64,000 nt of DNA from an uncultured Phycisphaerales bacterium (GTDB taxonomy: Bacteria > Planctomycetota > Phycisphaerae > Phycisphaerales > UBA1924): the NCBI GenBank assembly GCA_937995595.1, contig CALKJW010000034.1, positions 31,496 to 95,495 of the forward strand, in the 5' to 3' direction. Numbering within the stretch: position 1 is the first letter of the stretch; every line of letters begins with the position of its first letter. The position numbers and the translations under genes are program-made. The notes beneath the pieces were generated by a model. It made no database searches. It was not told the origin of the DNA and saw only the letters and a list, made by a program, of their open reading frames with translations. This document shows, one piece after another, positions 57,403 to 64,000 of this stretch.

Positions 57403-57404
57403 CG

Positions 57405-57707
57405 CTAGTCGTTCCAGAAGAGGGCCCCGGAGGCGACCACGGCGAAGGCCGCCCAGGGGAGGATTTCTACGACGCCGGTGAACCGCGGGCTCGCCCCGGG
57501 GAAGAACAGGCGCGACGCGGTCAGCGCGAACAGAAACTGACCCCCGGCGATCAGCAGGCCGCCGACCAGCAGACTCAATCGGACCGGGAACCCCACGCGG
57601 TTCGGCAAATCGAAGACGACGATCAGCCCGGCGACGACCATGACGAACGCCCACAGCGACATGCACGCGGCCAGCGCGAGCCACGAGATGCGTTCGTTCC
57701 ACGTCAC
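57405..57707 (-). CDS. Small three-helix membrane protein
   Basis: 100 residues, GTG start with GGAGGG upstream. Three hydrophobic segments: ISWLALAACMSLWAFVMVVA, FPVRLSLLVGGLLIAGGQFL and VVEILPWAAFAVVASGALF. No family is recognised. It lies 32 bp after rho and 2 bp before the TPR protein, so it is probably part of the rho transcript. Confidence 0.6.
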   Translation of the reverse strand: MTWNERISWLALAACMSLWAFVMVVAGLIVVFDLPNRVGFPVRLSLLVGGLLIAGGQFLFALTASRLFFPGASPRFTGVVEILPWAAFAVVASGALFWND

Positions 57708-57739
57708 CCGGTCGCCCTCCTGGCGTCCCGAACCATCGG

Positions 57740-59587
57740 TCAGCCCATGGCCATGGTCATGAGGAACTCGGCGTTGGTCTTGACCTTGGCCAGGCGGCTC
57801 TTGAGCAGTTCCATCGCCTCGACGACGTTCATGTCCGCCAGGACCTTGCGCAGGCGGTAGACCAGTTCGAGTTCCTTGCGGTCGAGCAGCAGTTCCTCGC
57901 GCCGGGTGCCGGAGGCGGCCACGTCGATGCAGGGGTAGATGCGCTTGTCCATCAGTTTGCGGTCAAGGTGCAGTTCGCTGTTGCCGGTGCCCTTGAACTC
58001 CTCGAAGATGACCTCGTCCATCTTCGACCCGGTGTCGACCAGCGCGGTGGCGATGATCGTGAGCGACCCGCCGTGCTCGATGGCGCGGGCCGCGCCGAAG
58101 AACTTCTTGGGCCGCTGCAGCGCGCCGGCGTCGATGCCGCCGGACATGATCTTGCCCGTGTGCGGCATCTCGTTGTTGTACGCGCGGGCCAGTCGCGTGA
58201 TCGAGTCGAGCAGGATCACCACGTCGTCGCCGAACTCGACCATGCGCTTGGCCTTCTCGATGACCATCTCGGCCACCTGCACGTGACGCGAGGCCTGCTC
58301 GTCGAACGTGCTCGCGACGACCTCGATGTTCGGCCCGCCGCAGTTGCGGCGGAAGTCGGTCACCTCCTCGGGCCGCTCGTCCACCAGCAGCACGATGATC
58401 TTCGTGTCCGGGTAGTTCTGCGAGATCGCCTTGGTCATCTTCTGCAGCAGCACCGTCTTGCCGGTGCGCGGCGGGGCGACGATCAGGGCGCGCTGGCCCT
58501 TGCCGATCGGTGCGACCAGGTCCACGATCCGCATCTCGATCTCGTTGGGCGAGGTCTCGAGGATGAACCGCTGCTCGGGGTGCAGGGGCGTGAGGTCCTC
58601 GAAGCCCGACAGTTTCCCGATCGTCGACGGCGGCTTGCCGTTCACCTCGTCGACGCGCAGCAGCGCGAAGTACTTCTCGCTCTCCTTGGGCGGGCGGATC
58701 GCGCCCCGCACCACCATGCCCTTGCGCAGGCCGAAGCGACGGATCATCGTCGGCGAGACGTAGATGTCGTCGGGCCCGGAGAGGTACGAGTTCTCCGGCG
58801 AGCGCAGGAACCCGAACTTGTCGGGCATGATCTCCAGCGTCCCCTCGCCGAACATCAGCCCCTGCTGGGCCGCTCGGGCCTTGAGAATCTTGAAGATCAG
58901 GTCCTGCTTGGGGAACTGGTAGAAGTCCTCGAGCCCGGTCTCCTCGGCGACCTTGTGCAACTCCGCGATGTCCATCCGCTGCAACTGCGCGATGGTCAGC
59001 CCCTTGCGGGCCTTCTCCACGTCGCCCTTGCCGATGACCTTCTCGAGTTCGGCCGCCTCGCGCTCCAGTTCCTCATCGGACGGGAGCGTGAAGTCCATCG
59101 GCCGGTGCCAACCCCCGCCGCCCCCACCGCCTCCCATGCCGTCGGGCCCCATGCCGCCGCGGCGCTTCTTCCGCTTGCGGCGGTTCTTGCTCATGAACCC
59201 CCCGCCCTCGCCGTGCCAACCGCCCCCTCCTCCCCCGCCACCGCCGCCGTGGTGGTGCTGGTGCTGGGGACGATCAAACGGCTGCCCGCCGTTGCCGCCG
59301 GCCTGGCCGCCGGGTTGCCCGCCCTGGGGCATCGTGGCCGGGCCGCCGCCCGGACCGCCCTGCGGCTGACCGTTGCCGAGGTCCTGACGCGGCTGCTCGG
59401 GCCGCGGCTCGGGCTTGGGCTCGGTGCGGGGTTGCTCGGCCCGTGGGGCCGGAGTCTCGGATCGCGCGGACTCGGTCGATTCGCTCGACCTGGGCCGGGA
59501 CGGCTTGCCTTCCGCCGAAGACTTGCGGCCGGTTCGACCCTCTTTGGTCTCGGACTTCTCTTCCGCAAAGCTGGACTGCTTGGCCAT
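57740..59587 (-). CDS. rho: Transcription termination factor Rho with a long disordered N-terminus
   Basis: 615 residues, about 195 longer than E. coli Rho. Residues 1-165 are low complexity: Ser/Glu/Lys/Pro-rich, then Gln/Gly-rich, then a poly-Gly run after HHHH, then a basic patch ([12 protein letters not shown]). The core follows: Rho_N at about 195-240, the RNA-binding cold-shock domain ([25 protein letters not shown], seen in part), Walker A APPRTGKT at about 371-378, [10 protein letters not shown], and the C-terminal [11 protein letters not shown] and [15 protein letters not shown]. Hexameric RNA helicase that ends transcription at C-rich sites. The ATG at 59587 is used. Upstream is a leader of about 280 nt. 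Confidence 0.97.
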   Translation of the reverse strand: MAKQSSFAEEKSETKEGRTGRKSSAEGKPSRPRSSESTESARSETPAPRAEQPRTEPKPEPRPEQPRQDLGNGQPQGGPGGGPATMPQGGQPGGQAGGNGGQPFDRPQHQHHHGGGGGGGGGGWHGEGGGFMSKNRRKRKKRRGGMGPDGMGGGGGGGGWHRPMDFTLPSDEELEREAAELEKVIGKGDVEKARKGLTIAQLQRMDIAELHKVAEETGLEDFYQFPKQDLIFKILKARAAQQGLMFGEGTLEIMPDKFGFLRSPENSYLSGPDDIYVSPTMIRRFGLRKGMVVRGAIRPPKESEKYFALLRVDEVNGKPPSTIGKLSGFEDLTPLHPEQRFILETSPNEIEMRIVDLVAPIGKGQRALIVAPPRTGKTVLLQKMTKAISQNYPDTKIIVLLVDERPEEVTDFRRNCGGPNIEVVASTFDEQASRHVQVAEMVIEKAKRMVEFGDDVVILLDSITRLARAYNNEMPHTGKIMSGGIDAGALQRPKKFFGAARAIEHGGSLTIIATALVDTGSKMDEVIFEEFKGTGNSELHLDRKLMDKRIYPCIDVAASGTRREELLLDRKELELVYRLRKVLADMNVVEAMELLKSRLAKVKTNAEFLMTMAMG

Positions 59588-59644
59588 GATGTGCTTCTTG
59601 TTGTCGCCCGGGCAGCGCGGCCGCGGAACGCGTGGCGGCGACGA

Positions 59645-59691
59645 CTGCAAATGGGCCGGGAACTGGATGTCGGATGGAATGGGAAGTCGGA
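59645..59691 (-). promoter_or_regulatory. C-rich, G-poor (rut-like) stretch in the rho leader
   Basis: In the minus-strand transcript this 47-nt segment has many YC dinucleotides (ACTTCCCATTCCATCC) and few G, in contrast with its GC-rich surroundings. It lies 58 nt before the rho ATG. Rho autoregulation through its leader is established in E. coli; its use here is inferred. Confidence 0.4.
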
Positions 59692-59871
59692 CCCCCCAAA
59701 CCTGCCGGAGCGGTGCGCGCGGAGCGCACACCCTGCGGCAACCCCCCAACCGCCGGAGCGGGACTACGCCGACCGGCGAGCCGACGCCGCAACCGCGACG
59801 ACCGGCGAAACGATGAACAGCGTTCGTCATGCCCGCCCGTGACCCCCGCGGGCGTGGCCCAAGACGCCATC

Positions 59872-59898
59872 AGTATATCACCCTCGGCGGCCGGACAA
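59872..59898 (-). promoter_or_regulatory. Promoter of the rho transcript
   Basis: Minus strand TTGTCC (59898-59893), 15-base spacer, TATACT (59877-59872). The -10 element is nearly perfect; the spacing is short. The start near 59865 gives a leader of about 278 nt. Confidence 0.45.
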
Positions 59899-59930
59899 GT
59901 TGCACGCGGGGTGTGGGTAATTTCGGGCCG

Positions 59931-61187
59931 TCAGGTCGCCCGCTCGCGACCGCCCGTCCGCGCTGGTCGGCCAGCGGCGGCCCGGCGTTCGATTTCCGCC
60001 AGCACGCGCGCGACCTCGCGCTCGAGTTCGGGCAGCGCACCGTCGTTGGACACCCGGTAATCGGCACGCGCCCGCTTGGACTGGAGCGGAAGTTGGGCCG
60101 CCTCGCGCCGGTCCAGTTCGGCCTCGTCCCAGTTTCGGGACTCCCGGACGCGGCGGAGCCGCGCCTCACGCGGGGCGTCGACGAACACCACCGCGTCGCA
60201 CTCGGCGTCGAGCCCCGTTTCGTAGAGCAGCGGCGCATCGACGATCACCGCCCGCGCGCCCGCCGCCGCGCCCTGTCGGACCGCCTCGGCCCGGTCCTGT
60301 CGGACGATCGGGTGCACGAGCGCTTCCAGCCGCCTGCGCTGCTCGGGGTCGGCAAAGACGATCTGCGCGACCTTGGCTCGGTCCACCCTGCGCTCGCCCT
60401 GCTCGTCGGGCGGGCCGAGCACCCCCTCGCCCCACCACCGCACCACCTCGGCGCGGACGTCGGGCCGGTCGAGCGCGGCTCTCGCGCGCGCATCGGAATC
60501 GACAACCAGACACCCCAGCCGCGCGAAGATCCCCGCGACCGTGCTCTTGCCCGCGCCGATGCCGCCCGCCAGCCCGATGACCGGGATGGCGTTGCCCGTC
60601 GCCCGCGGCGGGTTGCGCGCGTCGCCCATCGCCGATTGTTGGCCCGCCGCGGCGGCCCGCGCCACGTGCAGCCGCACCTGCGCGACAACCTCGTCCGGGC
60701 GCGCGACCATCGACCACACCACGCTGGGCGCGCCGGCGTCGGCGGGGGTCGAGAGTCCGATCGTGCCCAGACCGAAGAGCCGTTCGCGCAGCGAGCGGTA
60801 GATCACCGCCTGCTGCACGACCGACAGCGGCGAGTCCACCGTGATGCGCCGCAGCACGCCCGACGACGAAACCGCGCGCCGGTCCGTCAGCACGTACGAA
60901 CGCATCGACAGGTCGAGGTGACCCCAGAACGCCAGCACGCACAGCGCGGCCGCGCCCAGCAGGAACGCCGCGAGCGGCGAGAGCCCGATCCACCGCTCCA
61001 GCGACGCGTACACCAGCGCCGCGGCGGCGACGGCGAGCAGGGCAAACGCCTTCCATCGGCGCAGCACGATCGACGCGGCGCCCGGACCGAACGCCAGGAT
61101 CACGCGCTCGCCCGGCAGCAGGCAGGCGTGGACATCCCGTGGCAGCCGTCCCGGCGCGCGTGCGCTCGGCCTCGCCGCGGGGCTCAT
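59931..61187 (-). CDS. coaE: PH-domain membrane region fused to dephospho-CoA kinase (CoaE)
   Basis: A single uninterrupted 418-residue frame. Residues 1-180: two membrane helices (about 47-61 and 71-88) and a bacterial PH (bPH_2) domain (RSYVLTDRRAVSSSGVLRR, then RSLRERLFGLGTIGLSTP). Residues about 200-400: CoaE with P-loop GLAGGIGAGKST (about 205-216), DSDARARAALD, VLGPPDEQGERRVDRAK, PLLYETGLD and a CoaE-like C-terminal region. CoaE phosphorylates dephospho-CoA in the last step of CoA synthesis. An internal ATG at 60629 (MGDARNPP) could start a separate coaE, but no ribosome site precedes it. The start overlaps the hpt stop (ATGA). Confidence 0.8.
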   Translation of the reverse strand: MSPAARPSARAPGRLPRDVHACLLPGERVILAFGPGAASIVLRRWKAFALLAVAAAALVYASLERWIGLSPLAAFLLGAAALCVLAFWGHLDLSMRSYVLTDRRAVSSSGVLRRITVDSPLSVVQQAVIYRSLRERLFGLGTIGLSTPADAGAPSVVWSMVARPDEVVAQVRLHVARAAAAGQQSAMGDARNPPRATGNAIPVIGLAGGIGAGKSTVAGIFARLGCLVVDSDARARAALDRPDVRAEVVRWWGEGVLGPPDEQGERRVDRAKVAQIVFADPEQRRRLEALVHPIVRQDRAEAVRQGAAAGARAVIVDAPLLYETGLDAECDAVVFVDAPREARLRRVRESRNWDEAELDRREAAQLPLQSKRARADYRVSNDGALPELEREVARVLAEIERRAAAGRPARTGGRERAT

Positions 61188-61765
61188 GCCCCCGCTCCCT
61201 CTCCCCTCCCGCCGACGCCGTCGAGCACGCCGATGTCCGGGAGGTTGCGCCACAGGCCGTCGTAGTCGAGCCCGTAGCCGACGACGAACTCGTCGGCGAT
61301 GTGGAAGCCGGAGTACTCGACTTCGACGTGCTCGTCCCGCCCCTGCGGCTTGTGCTTGTTCAGCAGCACCGCGATGCGCAGCGAGGCCGGCCGCTGGGCC
61401 TCGATCACGCGGCGGAGCAGGCCGAGCGTCCGGCCCGAGTCGAGGATGTCGTCGACGATCAGCACGTGCCGCCCGGCCAGGTCGGTCGGCAGCCCGCCCT
61501 CGATCGTCGCGCCCTGCGAGGTGGTCGAAGCGCCGGGGTAACTGGAGATGGTCACCGGCCGGATCGACATCTGCACCGGCATGTGGCGGATCAGGTCGGC
61601 CACGAACACCAGCGAGCCGGTCAGGATCGGGATGAGCACCACCCGCGGCTCGACCCCGGGCGCTCCCGCGCCCGAGGCGAGCAGGTCCGCGGCGATGCGG
61701 CGGCCGAGGTCCTCCACCCTCCGGGCGATCTGGTCTCGGGTGATGAGCACGCGGGCGATGCGCAT
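61184..61765 (-). CDS. hpt: Hypoxanthine phosphoribosyltransferase
   Basis: 193 residues. The PRPP loop HVLIVDDILDSGRTLGLLR is diagnostic; VVLIPILTGSLVFVADLIR, then ISSYPGAST and DEFVVGYGLDYDGLWRNLPDIG match purine salvage enzymes. Converts hypoxanthine or guanine with PRPP into IMP or GMP. The ATG is 61765. The stop overlaps the PH-CoaE start (ATGA). It is divergent from the pdhA gene. Confidence 0.94.
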   Translation of the reverse strand: MRIARVLITRDQIARRVEDLGRRIAADLLASGAGAPGVEPRVVLIPILTGSLVFVADLIRHMPVQMSIRPVTISSYPGASTTSQGATIEGGLPTDLAGRHVLIVDDILDSGRTLGLLRRVIEAQRPASLRIAVLLNKHKPQGRDEHVEVEYSGFHIADEFVVGYGLDYDGLWRNLPDIGVLDGVGGRGEGAGA

Positions 61766-61815
61766 GGCACACGATACCGCGCCCGCGCCGCCGGCGCGCC
61801 GGGCACGCGGCGGGG

Positions 61816-61844
61816 TTGGGATTTCCGACCCCGGCGGCTACGCT
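61816..61844 (+). promoter_or_regulatory. Weak candidate promoter of pdhA
   Basis: TTGGGA (61816-61821), 17 bases, TACGCT (61839-61844). The start would lie about 20 nt before the ATG at 61871, with a GGGAGAG site between. Confidence 0.3.
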
Positions 61845-61870
61845 TGGGCATTCCTGCCAGGGAGAGCCTC

Positions 61871-63001
61871 ATGCCCATCCGGACCGTCTACAAGGCCCAG
61901 ATCGATCACCTCCAGATCCTCGACGAGGACGGCAAACTCGACGAGAAACTCGCCAGGGACACGCTCACCGACGAGCAGGTCCTGTTCGCGTACGAGTTCA
62001 TGGTCCTGTGCCGCACCTACGACGAGGTGGCGTTCAAACTCCAGCGCTCCGGGCGCATGGGCACCTACCCGCAGAACAAGGGCCAGGAGGCGGCGGCGAT
62101 CGGCTCGGGCCTGGCCGCGGTGAAGGGGCGCGACTTCCTCGTGCCGTGCTACCGCGAGAACGCGGCGCTGTTCCTGCACGGCCTGCCGATGGAGAAGATC
62201 CTGCTGCACTGGATGGGCGACGAGCGCGGGAACCAGATCCCCGAGGGCGTGCTGATGACGCCGCTGTCGATCCCCATCGGCACGCAGATGCTGCACGCCA
62301 CGGGCATCGCGTGGGCGTACAAGATGCGGAAGGAGGACCGCTGCGTCATCACGTACTTCGGCGACGGCGCGACCAGCGAGGGCGACTTCCACGAGGCGAT
62401 GAACTTCGCGACGGTGTTCAACGTGCCGTGCGTGTTCTTCTGCCAGAACAACCAGTGGGCGATCTCGGTGCCGCGCGAGAGCCAGATGGCCAGCGAGACC
62501 GTCGCGCAGAAGGGCCTCGCCTACGGCGCGCACTGCATCCAGGTCGACGGCAACGATCTGTTCGCGGTGTACAAGGCGACGCGCGAGGCGATCGACCGCG
62601 CCCGCGGCGGCGGCGGCGTCACGCTCATCGAGGCCATCACCTACCGTCTCGCCGACCACACCACCGCCGACGACGCGCGCCGGTACCGCGACGAGGAAGA
62701 GGTCGCGAGTTGGCGCGGCAAGGACCCGCTCATCCGCCTGCGGAAGTACCTCGAACGCAAGGGCCTGTGGGACGACGCCCGGCAGGCCGCGCACGAGGAG
62801 AAGTGCAAGGCCCAGGTCGCGGAGATCGTCAAGAACGCCGAGGGCATCGAGAAGCCCAGCACCGACGACATCTTCGACTACACCTTCGGCACCGAACTGC
62901 CGGCGGAGTTGCAGCGGCAGAAGGCGACGCTGCGGACCACGAGCCTCGGGCAGGACCCGAGCCAGGCGGGGCTGGGAAGCGACCACAGCCGGGCCTCTTG
63001 A
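61871..63001 (+). CDS. pdhA: Pyruvate dehydrogenase E1 component, alpha subunit
   Basis: 376 residues. Thiamine-diphosphate motif (ITYFGDGATSEGDFHEAMNFA then FCQNNQWAIS) and the E1-alpha loops (YPQNKGQEAAAIGSG, PCYRENAALFLHG, ITYRLADHTTADD) are in place. Oxidative decarboxylation of pyruvate in the PDH complex; a branched-chain 2-oxoacid role is a less likely alternative. The ATG has GGGAGAG upstream. pdhB follows after 109 bp holding an inverted repeat. Confidence 0.93.
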   Translation: MPIRTVYKAQIDHLQILDEDGKLDEKLARDTLTDEQVLFAYEFMVLCRTYDEVAFKLQRSGRMGTYPQNKGQEAAAIGSGLAAVKGRDFLVPCYRENAALFLHGLPMEKILLHWMGDERGNQIPEGVLMTPLSIPIGTQMLHATGIAWAYKMRKEDRCVITYFGDGATSEGDFHEAMNFATVFNVPCVFFCQNNQWAISVPRESQMASETVAQKGLAYGAHCIQVDGNDLFAVYKATREAIDRARGGGGVTLIEAITYRLADHTTADDARRYRDEEEVASWRGKDPLIRLRKYLERKGLWDDARQAAHEEKCKAQVAEIVKNAEGIEKPSTDDIFDYTFGTELPAELQRQKATLRTTSLGQDPSQAGLGSDHSRAS

Positions 63002-63010
63002 AGAATCTCA

Positions 63011-63088
63011 CCGCGAGAGGCGCCGAGCCCGCAGAGGACGCCTCGAACTCAACGTCTCTCCCTCTGCGAACTCGGCGTCTCGGCGGTA
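63011..63088. repeat. Imperfect 27-nt inverted repeat between pdhA and pdhB
   Basis: Arm 1 is 63011-63038 (ACCGCGAGAGGCGCCGAG...) and arm 2 is 63062-63088, whose reverse complement begins ACCGCCGAGACGCCGAG and ends CGCAGAGG. The arms differ by a few bases and one indel. The 23-nt spacer holds TCGAACTCAACG. It is probably a MITE-like repeat that would fold as a strong hairpin in the pdhAB mRNA. Confidence 0.7.
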
Positions 63089-63110
63089 ACTCGGAACGGA
63101 TACAACAGCC

Positions 63111-64000
63111 ATGGCGAACTTGACGCTCGTACAGGCAATCAACTTGGCCTTGACCCAGGAAATGGAGGCCGACTCCCGCGTCGTGTGTCTGGGTGAAGAC
63201 GTCGGCAGAAACGGCGGCGTCTTCCGAGTCACCGAAGGGCTTCAGGCCCGCTTCGGCGCGGACCGCGTGATCGACACGCCGCTGGCCGAATCCGGCATCA
63301 TGGGCACGGCCATCGGCCTGGCGATGGCCGGCATGCGGCCCATCCCCGAGATCCAGTTCGAAGGGTTCCTCGGCCCCGCGTACGACCAGTTGGTGAACCA
63401 CGCCGCGAGGTACCGCACCCGCACGCGCGGCGCGATCACCGTGCCGATGGTCGTCCGCGTCCCGGTCGGCGGCGGCATCCACGCCCCGGAACTGCACTCC
63501 GACTCGCCCGAGGCGATCTATGCGCACACGCCCGGTCTCAAGGTCGTGATGCCCAGCACGCCCTACGACGCCAAGGGGCTGCTGATCGCCGCGATCCGCG
63601 ACCCGGACCCGGTGGTGTTCTTCGAGCCCAAGCGGATCTACCGCGCCTTCCGCGAGGAGGTGCCGGAGGACGAGTACACCGTCCCGATCGGCAAGGCCAA
63701 GGTCGTCAGCGAGGGCACGGACCTCACCGTCATCTCGTGGGGCGCGAGCCTGACGCTCTGCCTCGAAGCGCTCGACAACCTGCCCGAGGACATCTCCGCC
63801 GAGTTGATCGACCTCCGCACGATCTACCCGATCGACGAGGACACGATCGTGCAGAGCGTCGAGAAGACCGGGCGCTGCGTGATCGTGCACGAGGCCCCCA
63901 AGACCTGCGGCATGGGCGCGGAGATCGCGACGATCATCCAGGAACGGTGCTTCCTGCACCTCGAAGCGCCGGTGCAGCGCGTGTGCGGGTTCGACACGGT
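63111..64000 (+). CDS. pdhB: Pyruvate dehydrogenase E1 component, beta subunit (3' end cut by window)
   Basis: About 296 residues are visible of about 325-350. Motifs: TLVQAINLALTQEMEADSRV, VCLGEDVGRNGGVFRVTEGL, DTPLAESGIMGTAIGLAMAG, RPIPEIQFEGFLGPAYDQ, PVGGGIHAPELHSDSPEA, PSTPYDAKGLLIAAI and ISWGASLTLCLEAL. It completes the alpha2beta2 E1 heterotetramer with PdhA. The frame is open at the window end. The first ATG (63111) matches the family start. The rest of the complex (E2, E3) would be expected beyond the window. Confidence 0.95.
   Translation, partial: MANLTLVQAINLALTQEMEADSRVVCLGEDVGRNGGVFRVTEGLQARFGADRVIDTPLAESGIMGTAIGLAMAGMRPIPEIQFEGFLGPAYDQLVNHAARYRTRTRGAITVPMVVRVPVGGGIHAPELHSDSPEAIYAHTPGLKVVMPSTPYDAKGLLIAAIRDPDPVVFFEPKRIYRAFREEVPEDEYTVPIGKAKVVSEGTDLTVISWGASLTLCLEALDNLPEDISAELIDLRTIYPIDEDTIVQSVEKTGRCVIVHEAPKTCGMGAEIATIIQERCFLHLEAPVQRVCGFDT

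Larger units (their letters stand above)
59588..59930. other. rho leader/intergenic region
   Basis: 343 bp between coaE and rho. On the minus strand it holds a promoter at 59872-59898, a perfect six-pair hairpin GTGCGC/GCGCAC near 59714-59730, two repeats of CTCCGGC with GG(T)TGGGGGG near 59694-59760, and a C-rich, G-poor stretch at 59645-59691 (20 C and 7 G in 47 nt by my count). No supportable gene lies here. Confidence 0.5.

Noticed and set aside
59931..60629. Separate stand-alone coaE starting at the internal ATG 60629
   Set aside because: No ribosome site, no stop upstream, and the frame is continuous with the PH domain; kept as an alternative only.

Overview
The window is GC-rich (roughly 70 percent by eye) and almost fully coding, with genes on both strands in short operons whose start and stop codons often overlap. 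The gene content points to a planctomycete of the class Phycisphaerae. Indicators are a ThuA-DUF1080 fusion, short PQQ-propeller proteins, membrane proteins with a CxxC...GL...CPECG zinc ribbon, DUF4139, a bacterial GT3 glycogen synthase, orphan fliM, and large secreted Ala/Arg-rich proteins without recognisable families. This is inference from gene content; no 16S rRNA lies in the window. I see no phage, integrase, transposase, CRISPR array or plasmid functions.

Layout. 1-5 kb: a CDF metal transporter and a methyltransferase (minus), a divergent Fur-like regulator, a small PQQ protein, YajQ and a cyanobacterial-type NADP isocitrate dehydrogenase. 4.8-5.2 kb: an array of about six palindromic repeats in both orientations. 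5.3-13.6 kb (minus): an orphan OppF ATPase, a DciA-like protein, a TIM-barrel epimerase, an M60 metallopeptidase, ThuA-DUF1080 and glycogen synthase. 13.6-22 kb: a CDGSH protein, a giant FAD/Fe-S dehydrogenase, a DUF4139 protein, a MoxR ATPase with a poly-Gly insertion, a zinc-ribbon membrane protein with a zincin, and tRNA-His. 22.4-27.5 kb (plus): ATP-type PEPCK, DUF502, then hpf-ptsN-npr, a Trm112-like protein and an SMP-30 protein. 27.6-36.5 kb (plus): a coupled four-gene operon (VWA protein, 1334-aa secreted protein, 899-aa membrane protein with a J-like N-terminus, zinc-ribbon secreted protein) of unknown function. This is the best candidate for an undescribed system.

36.5-43 kb: a tRNA-binding OB-fold protein. 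On the minus strand follow a DUF4149-like protein, nth, an ECF sigma factor with a 40-residue insertion, an anti-sigma-like protein and a secreted protein. Then come a TIM-barrel protein and YebC. 42.4-48.6 kb (minus): nusA-infB-DUF503-rbfA and an endonuclease-III-like protein lacking the catalytic lysine. nusA has a promoter about 370 nt upstream and a U-tailed intrinsic terminator inside its leader. 48.6-52 kb: orphan fliM, DsbD and tRNA-Gly. 52-59.9 kb (minus): a DUF444 VWA protein; then rho with a long disordered Gly-rich N-terminus, a small membrane protein, an 853-aa secreted repeat protein and a flippase-like membrane protein. The rho leader contains a C-rich, G-poor, rut-like stretch. 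59.9-64 kb: a PH-domain/dephospho-CoA kinase fusion coupled to hpt, and divergent pdhA and pdhB (cut by the window end), separated by a 27-nt inverted repeat.

Themes: central carbon metabolism (icd, pckA, PDH E1, glycogen synthase), information-processing factors that may regulate themselves (nusA, rho), poly-glycine insertions in conserved proteins (MoxR, Rho, sigma factor), and several genes whose -10 element lies 6-7 nt from the start codon, suggesting leaderless mRNAs.
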